NCBI RefSeq assembly: GCF_025961315.1
Contig: NZ_JAOQNK010000001.1
Location: forward strand, 1,798,001 to 1,862,000
Direction of reading: 5' to 3'
Length of the DNA stretch: 64,000 bases
Origin: Sphingobacterium kitahiroshimense
GTDB lineage: Bacteria; Bacteroidota; Bacteroidia; Sphingobacteriales; Sphingobacteriaceae
How positions within the stretch are numbered: the stretch's first letter is position 1; every line of letters begins with the position of its first letter. A program made the translations under genes and the position numbers. The notes under the pieces were generated by a model, which saw nothing but the letters and a program-made list of their open reading frames with translations, made no database searches and was not told where the DNA came from. Of the stretch, positions 46,108 through 54,559 are shown piece after piece.

Positions 46108-47385
46108 TTAAAACTTCAAAGATTTAGTAAGATTCAACCAGATTCTTTCAATTATAGACTGATCTTCGGTGATGATATCAGCATCAGCAAGGATACCCGG
46201 TTTCAGTTTGATAACAGAGTCTTTCTCGCTCCTACTTAAGGTCACCTTAGAGAAGAAAACACTATCTCTAATCGGGATATCGGAGATGTAATGAACCTTT
46301 CCTCTAAGATAGCCATACTCCTGATAAGGATAGCTCTGAACTTTAATCAACACATCTTGTCCTATTTTCACCTTAGACGACTTGCTCTGTGGAATCAATA
46401 TCTCACCATAATAGTCTTCCTTATTGGCGTTGACATAAAACAGCTCTTCACCCATTTTAATCAATTGATTTTCTTGTAAAAAGTCACCATAGATCAAAGT
46501 ACCCTCCGAAGGACTAGTAATCACGTATTGTTTTTTCCAATTTTCAGCATCACTAATGAATGTGTTTAGGGATTGATAGAATTTCTTTTCTTCTTCAAAC
46601 ATCTGATTATTGATCTCGGACATCTCTTTGTCTTTTGAGAGTCGATTGCTCTGGTTGCTAATAATCGTATTTTCCATCTGAGGAATAGATTGCCGCTTGG
46701 AGAGTAAAAGAGCTTCTTTCTGATGTAATTCTAGCTGACTGATCACTTTCTTTTCTGCCAGGATCTGATATTTGGCATATTCTTCTTCAGCAAGTGACAG
46801 CTCTCTTTTGTAAAGATCAAAGCTCTGCTGGATTCTTTGGCTCTGTTCATTGATATATTTAACCTCATTCTGGATAAAGCTTTTCCGTTTCTGATAGATT
46901 CCCTCTTTATTAATCGCTACATAATTTAGATAAGCGAGATAAAAGTTATGGTAGCTGTTCTGGAGCTCACCTAATTCCAACTCTGTTGGGGTAACGATAT
47001 TCTTTAGATCTGTTAACTCAATGGTACTACTCCGCACCTGTTTCATCTTATCAAGCAAATTTAGTATTTGATCGTGGTCTGCTACGCTTTCCACATAGGC
47101 AATATTTGTATTTTTATCTACAGGAACACCGTCTTTGATCAGAATCTTCACTAGGTTTCCATTTACTTTACCTGTAAGCACCTTAGGAGCACTGCTCGTA
47201 TTGAATTTCATGGATACATGTACCACTTCTGGATAGCTTATGAAAAATGTTAGACCAAAGATCATAAATAGCGTCAATACAATAAAGGTTATCCCCCTTT
47301 TGAGCAACCATGATGGTGGTTTTGAAATGATTTCATGTAAATCTTCAGAATGAATATCTTCTTCCATAAGCCTACTTTTTGCCAT
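46108..47385 (-). CDS. HlyD-family membrane-fusion protein of the RiPP exporter
   Basis: 425 aa. One N-terminal membrane span (about residues 30-52, 'GITFIVLTLFMIFGLTFFISY'), a biotinyl-lipoyl-like half, a long coiled coil ('NEQSQRIQQSFDLYKRELSLAEEEYAKYQ') and a beta-barrel region ('QDVLIKVQSYPYQEYGYLRGKVHYIS'). This is the adaptor class paired with peptidase-containing ABC exporters. It starts 5 bp after the ABC transporter gene and closes the operon. It would link the inner-membrane exporter to an outer-membrane channel, not seen here. Confidence 0.88.
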   Translation of the reverse strand: MAKSRLMEEDIHSEDLHEIISKPPSWLLKRGITFIVLTLFMIFGLTFFISYPEVVHVSMKFNTSSAPKVLTGKVNGNLVKILIKDGVPVDKNTNIAYVESVADHDQILNLLDKMKQVRSSTIELTDLKNIVTPTELELGELQNSYHNFYLAYLNYVAINKEGIYQKRKSFIQNEVKYINEQSQRIQQSFDLYKRELSLAEEEYAKYQILAEKKVISQLELHQKEALLLSKRQSIPQMENTIISNQSNRLSKDKEMSEINNQMFEEEKKFYQSLNTFISDAENWKKQYVITSPSEGTLIYGDFLQENQLIKMGEELFYVNANKEDYYGEILIPQSKSSKVKIGQDVLIKVQSYPYQEYGYLRGKVHYISDIPIRDSVFFSKVTLSRSEKDSVIKLKPGILADADIITEDQSIIERIWLNLTKSLKF

Positions 47386-47390
47386 AATCG

Positions 47391-49577
47391 TTAATTTCCT
47401 AGTTCGAGTTGATTTTTAACGAGTTCATAGTAACTGCCTCGCAGTGCGGTCAATTCCTGATGCGTTCCCTCTTCTACTACTGCTCCTTTTTCTAATACGA
47501 TGATGTTATCTGCATTTTTAACTGTACTAAGTCGATGGGCAACCACTATGACGGTCCGTTTGTTGAAAAACTGATCCAGCTTCTCCACGATTTCTTTCTC
47601 ATTATTAGCATCCAAAGAATTGGTAGCTTCATCCAAAAAAATATAGGCCGGGTTTTTATATACTGCTCTGGCAATCATAAGGCGTTGGCGCTGACCCTGA
47701 CTGATCCCTTTACCGGCTGTACCGATCTTTGTTGCTAAACCAAAGGGTTCATCGGCAATAAATTGTTCCATATTGGCCACACTGATCGCGCTCTCCATGA
47801 GTTTTTTGTCGGCGACCTCTTCGTTGACAGCGATGTTACGTTCAATAGTATCCGCATACACGTAATTTTCCTGAAGTACCGATCCACAGCTCTCACGCCA
47901 TACTCCAAAATCAATCTGGTCCAATTTTTTTCCTCCGATCAGTATTTCGCCTTCTTCGGGATTATAATATCGCAAAAGAAGCTTTATTATGGTTGTTTTC
48001 CCACTACCACTTGTTCCTACGATGGCTGTTGTTTTCCCCTCAGGGAAAGTCAGGTTCAGTTTGGTAAAAATAGGATCATTTCCAGCTCCCATATAACGGA
48101 AGGTCAAGTTTTTGATCTCAATCGTCCTGTTATCAGGTAACTTTGTAAGATAATCTTTCTGGATATTTTCTTCCTCCTCGGTTTCATAGATCTCGTTTAG
48201 TCTTTCCAAACTGATTTTGGCATCCTGATAGGACTGCATAAAGTCCAGTAGAGACTCAACGGGATTACTTACCATACCGACAATATACTGAATCGCCATC
48301 ATTCCCCCCAGAGTAATATCACCATCTATAACTGCTTTGGCACTGATATATGTGATCAGAATTCCTTTTGCCTGGTTGATCGCCATTGAGCCTAGGGACT
48401 GGTACTGAGATAATGCAAGACTTTCAACCTTAAATTTGAAAAGTTTAGCTTGCAAGGCTTCCCAACCCCATCTTTTTTGCTTCTGAGCATTATTGAGTTT
48501 AATATCTTTGATGCTCTGGATCATTTCAACCATGTAAGTCTGGTTTTCAGAAGCGATCTTAAATCTTTTCTCGTCAAGCTGACGTCGATATTTCATAAAA
48601 GCCAATATCCATAACGTATACAGTACTGTTGCCGCAAAGAATACTAGAAAGATCGTTTTGTTATAGATCAAGAGCAATAAACCAAAGATCACCATATTAA
48701 CAAGTGAAAATAGGGTATTCAGAGTACTTCCGGTGAGAAAAGTTTCTATTCGTTGCTGGTCGGACATCCGCTGCATGATATCGCCATGGGTCTTTAGATC
48801 AAAGAAATTCATTGGAAGTTTCATTACCTTGATCAACAGATCTGTTAGTATGGAGATATTAACCCGTGTGCTGATGTGGAGCATAATCCAAGAACGGATG
48901 AAGGATACTGCGGTACTTCCAATAAAAAGCATCAGTTGCGCAATCAGGATCAGGTTAATAAAACTAATGTTTTTGGTATTGATCCCAATATCAACTACTG
49001 ACTGGGTGAGAAAAGGTGTTATCAGTGACAGAATGGTTCCAAGTACCATACCTAAGATCAATTGAACAAACAGCTTTTTGTATTTAAAGAAATAGGTGAA
49101 GATCTTACCCCACCCTAATTTTAATTCCTGCTCATCCTCGTCTATTTGGTAAAAATCTGGACCAGGACTCAATACGAGTGATAGACCCGCATGTAGCTCT
49201 TTGGTCGAAAACCAGTTTTTGGAAAATTCTTTCTTATCATAACTGAGCAATCCGGATGCTGGGTCTGATACGTAGTATTTTCCATGACGAATTTTATAAA
49301 GAACTACAAAATGGTTCTGGTTCCAGTGCAGAACACAGGGTAGCTCAACTTCTTTTAACTGTTCGATTGACAATCGAACTCCATAGGTACGGAATCCCAA
49401 TTTCTCTGCGGCTTCACTAATCCCCAACAGATTTACGCCCGCTTTATTTGTTTGGCATAGTTTCCTGATTTTATGGATAGAGGCCAACTTACCATAATAT
49501 TTGAATATGATACGAAGACAAGTGGATCCACAGTCCATCTCATCCATTTGTTTATAATGGGGGAATTTTTTTAACAC
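47391..49577 (-). CDS. Peptidase-containing ABC transporter (C39 domain), RiPP maturation and export
   Basis: 728 aa. An N-terminal C39 peptidase has Cys in 'QMDEMDCGSTCLRIIFKYYG', His in 'NQNHFVVLYKI' and Asp in 'YVSDPASGL'. About six membrane spans follow (residues 165-430). The ATPase has Walker A 'IVGTSGSGKTTIIKLL', signature 'GISQGQRQRLMIARAV' and Walker B 'YIFLDEATNSLD'. Such proteins cleave leaders after a double glycine and export the peptide. The precursor 3 kb upstream has a GG leader, so they are expected to work together. Confidence 0.94.
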   Translation of the reverse strand: MLKKFPHYKQMDEMDCGSTCLRIIFKYYGKLASIHKIRKLCQTNKAGVNLLGISEAAEKLGFRTYGVRLSIEQLKEVELPCVLHWNQNHFVVLYKIRHGKYYVSDPASGLLSYDKKEFSKNWFSTKELHAGLSLVLSPGPDFYQIDEDEQELKLGWGKIFTYFFKYKKLFVQLILGMVLGTILSLITPFLTQSVVDIGINTKNISFINLILIAQLMLFIGSTAVSFIRSWIMLHISTRVNISILTDLLIKVMKLPMNFFDLKTHGDIMQRMSDQQRIETFLTGSTLNTLFSLVNMVIFGLLLLIYNKTIFLVFFAATVLYTLWILAFMKYRRQLDEKRFKIASENQTYMVEMIQSIKDIKLNNAQKQKRWGWEALQAKLFKFKVESLALSQYQSLGSMAINQAKGILITYISAKAVIDGDITLGGMMAIQYIVGMVSNPVESLLDFMQSYQDAKISLERLNEIYETEEEENIQKDYLTKLPDNRTIEIKNLTFRYMGAGNDPIFTKLNLTFPEGKTTAIVGTSGSGKTTIIKLLLRYYNPEEGEILIGGKKLDQIDFGVWRESCGSVLQENYVYADTIERNIAVNEEVADKKLMESAISVANMEQFIADEPFGLATKIGTAGKGISQGQRQRLMIARAVYKNPAYIFLDEATNSLDANNEKEIVEKLDQFFNKRTVIVVAHRLSTVKNADNIIVLEKGAVVEEGTHQELTALRGSYYELVKNQLELGN

Positions 49578-49649
49578 GAAAAAATTATTCTATATAAGTC
49601 TTAATAAAAACATTTTCATTACATTAATAACAATGAAATGACATGCAAC

Positions 49650-52640
49650 TTATTTTTGTTTAATAGTTGATAGCAAGTATTTTTCTAAACAATGGAAAAT
49701 CTGTAGTTCAATTATTCTTTGATCTTTAGGGAAAAATCTATTTACAAACATATGTATACAGTGCATAATATTTTCACGATCAATTTTAATTTGTTTAATT
49801 TCATGTTTCCAGTTGTTAAAGAACTGATAATTATAAACATCGGATTTAAATGTATTTAAAATTGAGTTTTTCCGATTTCTATATAGGTTATTTAACTGAA
49901 TTCTTAAACCAACTGGATCATCTTTTTTATATTCTTCAAAAAGCACAGACTTCATATACTTAATGTATTCATACTGTTCTACAGAACCATCAATCAGTTG
50001 TAGGTAATTAAAAACAGATAAAATAGTAAAATTCCAACGTTCAGAATAAGTGGTGAATCTTTTCTTTTTTAAAATTCGAAGTGTTAAAATACTGTCAATA
50101 TTAAACAATTTTTGCACTGATTTTATATCATCTTTTCCATATCTATTGTAATCAGGTATATAGTTATCATATATACAATCATCTAAGTCACCTTTTCCGA
50201 TTAAAGTAAAAATAGGTTTTTTTATGGTATTGAGAACTTCTAAAACATTCTGTTTATTTTTTACTTTAATTCTCAACTTTAATAAAGAATTATCGCCACC
50301 AAATCTTAAAAAATGTATTTCTTTTATTAATGATGCACTTTTAAGTTTTAATATAATTCTAGCTAAATCGCCAACCACCAAATTTTCCAAAATTCTTTCA
50401 TTACCCTTTATCACTAAGGAAATCCACTTATTACCAATAGAATGAATCTTTGGTTTGGTATCGAGTTCATCTTCTCTAAATTTCAATAAGGAATATTGAC
50501 TAACATTTTTTTCAATATTCTTGGCCGTTATTAAAATTTCATTATAATAATCAAGCTCACTTGCCCTGTAGCCTGAGAAATCCTCCAAAGAAATATATTT
50601 GTATTTTAACAAATGACTTAACAAAAGTTTAATACAAAAATTATGTTTTGTATGAATTAACAATTTTTTATCATTTTCCAATTTAAGTAACACGTACGAT
50701 GAAATATTTAGAGAATTTAAATAATCTGCTAAATCATTATGTGAAATTTCATTCTTCTTTAAAAATTTTTGAATAGTAAATAATGAAAGATTCCACATTC
50801 TTTCGGCTAAAATAATACCATTATAAGAAATTTTAGGTAAAAAAGGTTCATTGGTGTAGGAATTCCAATCCCAAATAAGTGCAGGCTTTTTATATTGGTC
50901 ACTAATCAAATTCAGTATATTATAAAAGTCGAAATTTGGTAGATCAACATTTGGAGATGTTCTAACAGGTATAATTTCTCTTTTATTACTTTTCGAAAAA
51001 ATTTTTATTTTTCCCTCTTGTACTGTCATTAAAATATCTGAAATACAGATTTCCTTATCACAACCAGTTTTTGCTTGATTTAGATTTATAAAATAACTTC
51101 TCTCAAGAAATCTCTTTGAAATATTTGAAAGATCATTAGGTGGTAGATAATAGATTTCTGCTAATATTGCACCTTCAAAATATTCACTTTCAAACGAATT
51201 TGATTCTTCAAAGTTCTGTGCATAATCTTTAAAATACGGAGTGAATCTGGAATAATTTTTACTGCTAGGAAAATCATTACTTGATTTTAAATGAAATTCA
51301 TACAACTCATCTATCTTCAGTATTGAGCCAAAAATTCCGAAATTAGGAGAGCAATTCTTATGACCAACCGATAAATCATTAAATTTAACTAAATCTTCTT
51401 CTGAAATAACATAATGATCATCTTGATTATATTTACAGTAATTTAATATATGGCTGTAAAAATTATTAAATCTTAGATTCAAATATACTTGCTCACTACA
51501 AAGTGTAGTAATTTTATTAGGATTTGTAAAAAGACTATTACCACGCTCGGGATCAAAAATTTTCGTCAAAGGAACCAAATCACCCTCGTGATATTTTTTC
51601 TTGAAATTAGTAATGAATTCATCAATTACAGCTTTTGTGTTATCAATCGCATTGAATCTTAAAAAATTCAATTTGTTGATCGAATTAACAATTTGCGATG
51701 CTAATGTTTCGGAAATAGTAAATTTGCTTCCAACAGATACTATATCAATCCTTGTAGTTTGGACATTTGTTAAATTATCCTTAAACTGCTCTACAAGAAA
51801 ATCTTTAATTTTACTATTATCATTTTTAGAAATACTCTCATCGTGATGTTTTTTTAATTCAATTAATAAGCTCTTTTCTGTATTTTGCAAAGAATCAATA
51901 TTTATTTTACCTAAAAACGACTCTAATGAATAATTATCAATATATGACGGTGTTGTGGTAGCAATAATAAGCTTACTCTTAATTAATGAATTAATATATG
52001 AGCTCACTTCCATGCTTGTATTATTTGGAAATATCTTTTTAAAATATTCTATAATACTATTATAGGATATTGGTACAATAGTATCTGTTATAAAAGAAGA
52101 TAAAAATTTTGAGCTTTTTATTACTTTCAGTTCATTCTCGCCATCTTTAAAAATAAAATATTTTAAGTATGTTCCTTCAAAAAAAACAGTAGAATTTATT
52201 GAATACATTAATGCCTGATAATATCTTTCATTATCCAATAAGAATTCGTTAAGAATATAAAGAACTTGAATATTTATATGCTCGTAAAATTCATTTTTAT
52301 CATTATTTAGACATAAGTTTGTTTGACCTTCAATATTACCGAAGGATACAACCGAAAACATATCTAATGGTATAGCTCTACTACTTGCTCTACTAAAATA
52401 TTTATATAATGTTGCATAAGTTTTTTCACTTATCTCATTTTTACAATCTTGCTTAATTAATTCCAAATAAAATAAGGGGGAAGAGTATTTCAGGGCGTCT
52501 CTGAAATTTCCATTTTGAAGAGTTTCTTTAATAGCTTTCTTAAAATCATCTTCTGTATCATTTTTCTCTAAAAGATCGAAAATATTCCTTAATGATAATT
52601 TAGGGTATCTTATAAAAAATGTATTATCAATTTTTTCCAT
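49650..52640 (-). CDS. Full-length LanB-type lantibiotic dehydratase
   Basis: 996 aa, as in NisB. The glutamylation domain spans about residues 1-690, with 'YFSRASSRAIPLDMFSVVSFG' corresponding to the conserved R-x-S-x-R-x-T-P-F-G segment. The elimination (SpaB) domain from about 720 has 'NKWISLVIKG', 'IHFLRFGGDNSLLKLRIKVK', 'DYNRYGKDDIKSVQKLFNIDS' and 'IMHCIHMFVNRFF'. The enzyme uses glutamyl-tRNA to dehydrate Ser/Thr in the precursor. It is strikingly AT-rich, more so than the Sus genes of the same island. No LanC cyclase gene was found nearby. Confidence 0.9.
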   Translation of the reverse strand: MEKIDNTFFIRYPKLSLRNIFDLLEKNDTEDDFKKAIKETLQNGNFRDALKYSSPLFYLELIKQDCKNEISEKTYATLYKYFSRASSRAIPLDMFSVVSFGNIEGQTNLCLNNDKNEFYEHINIQVLYILNEFLLDNERYYQALMYSINSTVFFEGTYLKYFIFKDGENELKVIKSSKFLSSFITDTIVPISYNSIIEYFKKIFPNNTSMEVSSYINSLIKSKLIIATTTPSYIDNYSLESFLGKINIDSLQNTEKSLLIELKKHHDESISKNDNSKIKDFLVEQFKDNLTNVQTTRIDIVSVGSKFTISETLASQIVNSINKLNFLRFNAIDNTKAVIDEFITNFKKKYHEGDLVPLTKIFDPERGNSLFTNPNKITTLCSEQVYLNLRFNNFYSHILNYCKYNQDDHYVISEEDLVKFNDLSVGHKNCSPNFGIFGSILKIDELYEFHLKSSNDFPSSKNYSRFTPYFKDYAQNFEESNSFESEYFEGAILAEIYYLPPNDLSNISKRFLERSYFINLNQAKTGCDKEICISDILMTVQEGKIKIFSKSNKREIIPVRTSPNVDLPNFDFYNILNLISDQYKKPALIWDWNSYTNEPFLPKISYNGIILAERMWNLSLFTIQKFLKKNEISHNDLADYLNSLNISSYVLLKLENDKKLLIHTKHNFCIKLLLSHLLKYKYISLEDFSGYRASELDYYNEILITAKNIEKNVSQYSLLKFREDELDTKPKIHSIGNKWISLVIKGNERILENLVVGDLARIILKLKSASLIKEIHFLRFGGDNSLLKLRIKVKNKQNVLEVLNTIKKPIFTLIGKGDLDDCIYDNYIPDYNRYGKDDIKSVQKLFNIDSILTLRILKKKRFTTYSERWNFTILSVFNYLQLIDGSVEQYEYIKYMKSVLFEEYKKDDPVGLRIQLNNLYRNRKNSILNTFKSDVYNYQFFNNWKHEIKQIKIDRENIMHCIHMFVNRFFPKDQRIIELQIFHCLEKYLLSTIKQK

Positions 52641-52652
52641 ATCATTAAATAA

Positions 52653-52683
52653 AAATCAGTGCACTAATATAGGGCACTGATTT
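52653..52683 (-). terminator. Hairpin between precursor and dehydratase genes (possible leaky terminator)
   Basis: AAATCAGTGC and GCACTGATTT form a 10-bp stem in the 57-bp gap. Read leftwards it is followed by TTTTTATTT. Partial termination here would give more precursor than enzyme transcript, as in other lantibiotic operons. Confidence 0.7.
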
Positions 52684-52697
52684 CTAAAATCTAAATA

Positions 52698-52898
52698 TTA
52701 GACCCAAGTATCATTATAAACCAGGTCACCATTACACATTTGTCCAGTTGGCAAAGGTAATTTAAAAGATGTCCCTCGTCTATCCTCAAAATGAGATGAT
52801 TGTTTTCCTCCTTGCCAATCCATGCCACCTGCAATTTCTGACAACTGATCTTTTGTTAATTTTTCACCAACAAGTTTTAAAGATTTTTCCTTTTTCAT
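52698..52898 (-). CDS. RiPP precursor peptide: GG leader joined to a YpfJ-like N-terminal sequence
   Basis: 66 aa from the ATG at 52898; upstream codons in the frame are not needed. Residues 1-25 form a charged helical leader ending 'LTKDQLSEIAGG', the double-glycine type cut by C39 peptidases. The remaining 41 residues begin 'MDWQGGKQSSHFEDRRGTS' and end 'DLVYNDTWV'. This segment matches the start of the nearby YpfJ protein ('MKWQGGRKSDNFEDRRGMS') at 13 of 19 positions, beginning at YpfJ's initiator Met. The core has three Ser, three Thr and a single Cys, so at most one (methyl)lanthionine ring is possible. A second GG occurs at core positions 5-6. It directly precedes the LanB gene. Confidence 0.85.
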   Translation of the reverse strand: MKKEKSLKLVGEKLTKDQLSEIAGGMDWQGGKQSSHFEDRRGTSFKLPLPTGQMCNGDLVYNDTWV

Positions 52899-53094
52899 AA
52901 TTATTATTTTAAGTTTTTTAAATCCACAAGTTGAAACAAACTTGCTCTTTACTACAAGTAAGTTACTAAATAATATCATGAAAAAAAAATATATTTTTAA
53001 TAAAGTGATAATATTGCAGAATAATCATTAAAAAAGCGTAAAAATATTGTTGCGGATAATATAATTTACATAAAAATCATAATCAAAGCTTCCT
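52899..53094. other. Upstream region of the precursor gene
   Basis: About 200 very AT-rich bases between the precursor start and the duplicated ypfJ start. The promoter of the RiPP operon is expected here; no unambiguous TAnnTTTG box was found. Confidence 0.4.
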
Positions 53095-53171
53095 GTCGCT
53101 TTTTACACCTCTTTGCCATTTCATATTGATATAATTTAAGTTAGTTTCAATTAATATTAAGTAAGATACAC
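53095..53171 (-). pseudogene. Second copy of the ypfJ start and upstream sequence
   Basis: 77 bp match 55380-55456 at 69 positions, offset 2285 bp, same orientation. It contains the ypfJ ATG (here at 53124), ten further codons in decayed form ('MKWQRGVKSD') and about 47 bp of upstream DNA. A TGA follows soon after. It is the 5' remnant of a duplicated ypfJ gene. Confidence 0.88.
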
Positions 53172-53271
53172 CACTTCCGTCCCAAATAAATTTTAGGTGC
53201 GTATTTCCCTTCAAAAAACAGCTATTTTTAGATACTTTTGATTTTGGCTCTATTTTTTATTCTGAAAACAT

Positions 53272-54240
53272 CTAAAGCTGTCCATTTTCCCCTTTAACTG
53301 GTGGCCTGATAATAGGATTATCTATCCATTGCCAGATACTTATTTTCACGAAGATATTCATCCTGATAAATCCCACCAGATTGGATAAATTCAAGTCGTA
53401 TTTAGCCTTATTCTTAAGATATTTTAGCAGCAATATGCCGGTCAACGAAGTCCACATCTGGTTCATCACCGTATTTTCAGATGAACCCACAAAAGTTGAT
53501 ATTTTTAAGCGTTGTTTAAAGTGCTTGAAGTAGACTTCGATATGCCAGCGCTGCTTCTAATGTTTACCATCAGGCTGGCCTTCCATTGTATATTATTGGT
53601 CAAAAATTGTTAGTGGTTACCTGTGATGCTGTCCCAAAAGTGAAGCAAGCAGAGTGATTTAGCATTGTATTTATTGGACGCCGAGCCAGAAAGTTTAATG
53701 AGTTCATTTTTAATGATTCCCTTTTCCAGGAGCGCTTCACTCTGGTTTGACTGGATAACATTGTACTTCATGTTAGTTTTTACTCCTGCAAAAAAAATAA
53801 CAGCCGTTGCTGTCCAAATACGTGAGCGAGCTGTAATCTACATAACCTCAATCCACCACCACGACGCTTCCTTTGGTAAAACTGTAGCTTCCCGCGCACT
53901 GGCTATCATAAACCTTTCCGTCCGCAATCTGTATAAAAACAGGTAGACAGCCATCATATTCCAAAACAGTGTGCAGTTTTACGGCACCTTTAGTTCTGCG
54001 AAACTTGGCCAGCCACTTACCGATAGGCATAATGGGATGATACTGCCATGCATTAGATAAACCTTGCGTTTTAATTGGGTAAGATCTTTGCGAAAATGCG
54101 TATCCTTTTGCCATAGCTTGTCCAAAAGAGAAAAGTCTATCCAGTATAGTTAACAGTGTATAAAAAAGGCAAAGCAAAAGATATTAATATCCTCTGTCGT
54201 TGTGATTTCAAATACAAATCGCTCCCCTTAAATAGAATAC
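53272..54240 (-). pseudogene. Degraded IS4-family transposase
   Basis: Fragments in several frames, read leftwards, follow the order of a Bacteroidota IS4-type DDE transposase. 'AMAKGYAFSQRSYPIKTQGLS' and 'WLAKFRRTKGAVKLHTVLEYDG' with 'PVFIQIADGKVYD' come from the middle, 'QRWHIEVYFKHFKQRLKI' carries the Y-x-x-W/E-type C-terminal motif region, and 'SSENTVMNQMWTSLTGILLLKYL' is the end. Stops and frame changes show that it is dead. It lies between the duplicated ypfJ start and the duplicated luxE end. Confidence 0.8.
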
Positions 54241-54447
54241 TGACCTCTTGCAAAAACCACTTGCTCCTATAATTCTTTCAATTCATGGCTTTACCACCTT
54301 TAAGCACACTTATCAATTTATATCTTTCCAAAAAAAACATTTCGCAAAATCATCAATCTTACCTTTGTTTATAACCAACTGTATTACTCAGGATAATCCA
54401 GGTCAAGCTGTTAATCTTGGCATAGTATATACACTTCTGCAAACTCC

Positions 54448-54559
54448 ACTTCGGAAAAATCTATGCTGGTGGATCTTTTGAAGTGTTAGGTCGCTTTGAT
54501 CAAAGTGATATACGTGGTTGTAATCTTCTCGTTCAGTAAGTTCTATTTTAAGCTGGGAT
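54448..54559 (+). repeat. Island-flanking direct repeat, right copy (112 bp)
   Basis: Second copy of 33703-33814: on the + strand it carries the last about 30 codons of a luxE-like gene ('GGSFEVLGRFDQSDIRGCN...') ending at 54538-54540, and on the minus strand the true 3' end of ypfJ. The rest of this luxE copy is missing. Confidence 0.92.

Noticed and set aside
54248..54481. 77-codon ORF next to the right direct repeat
   Set aside because: It crosses from IS-relic flank into the luxE tail in a different frame; the translation is not protein-like.
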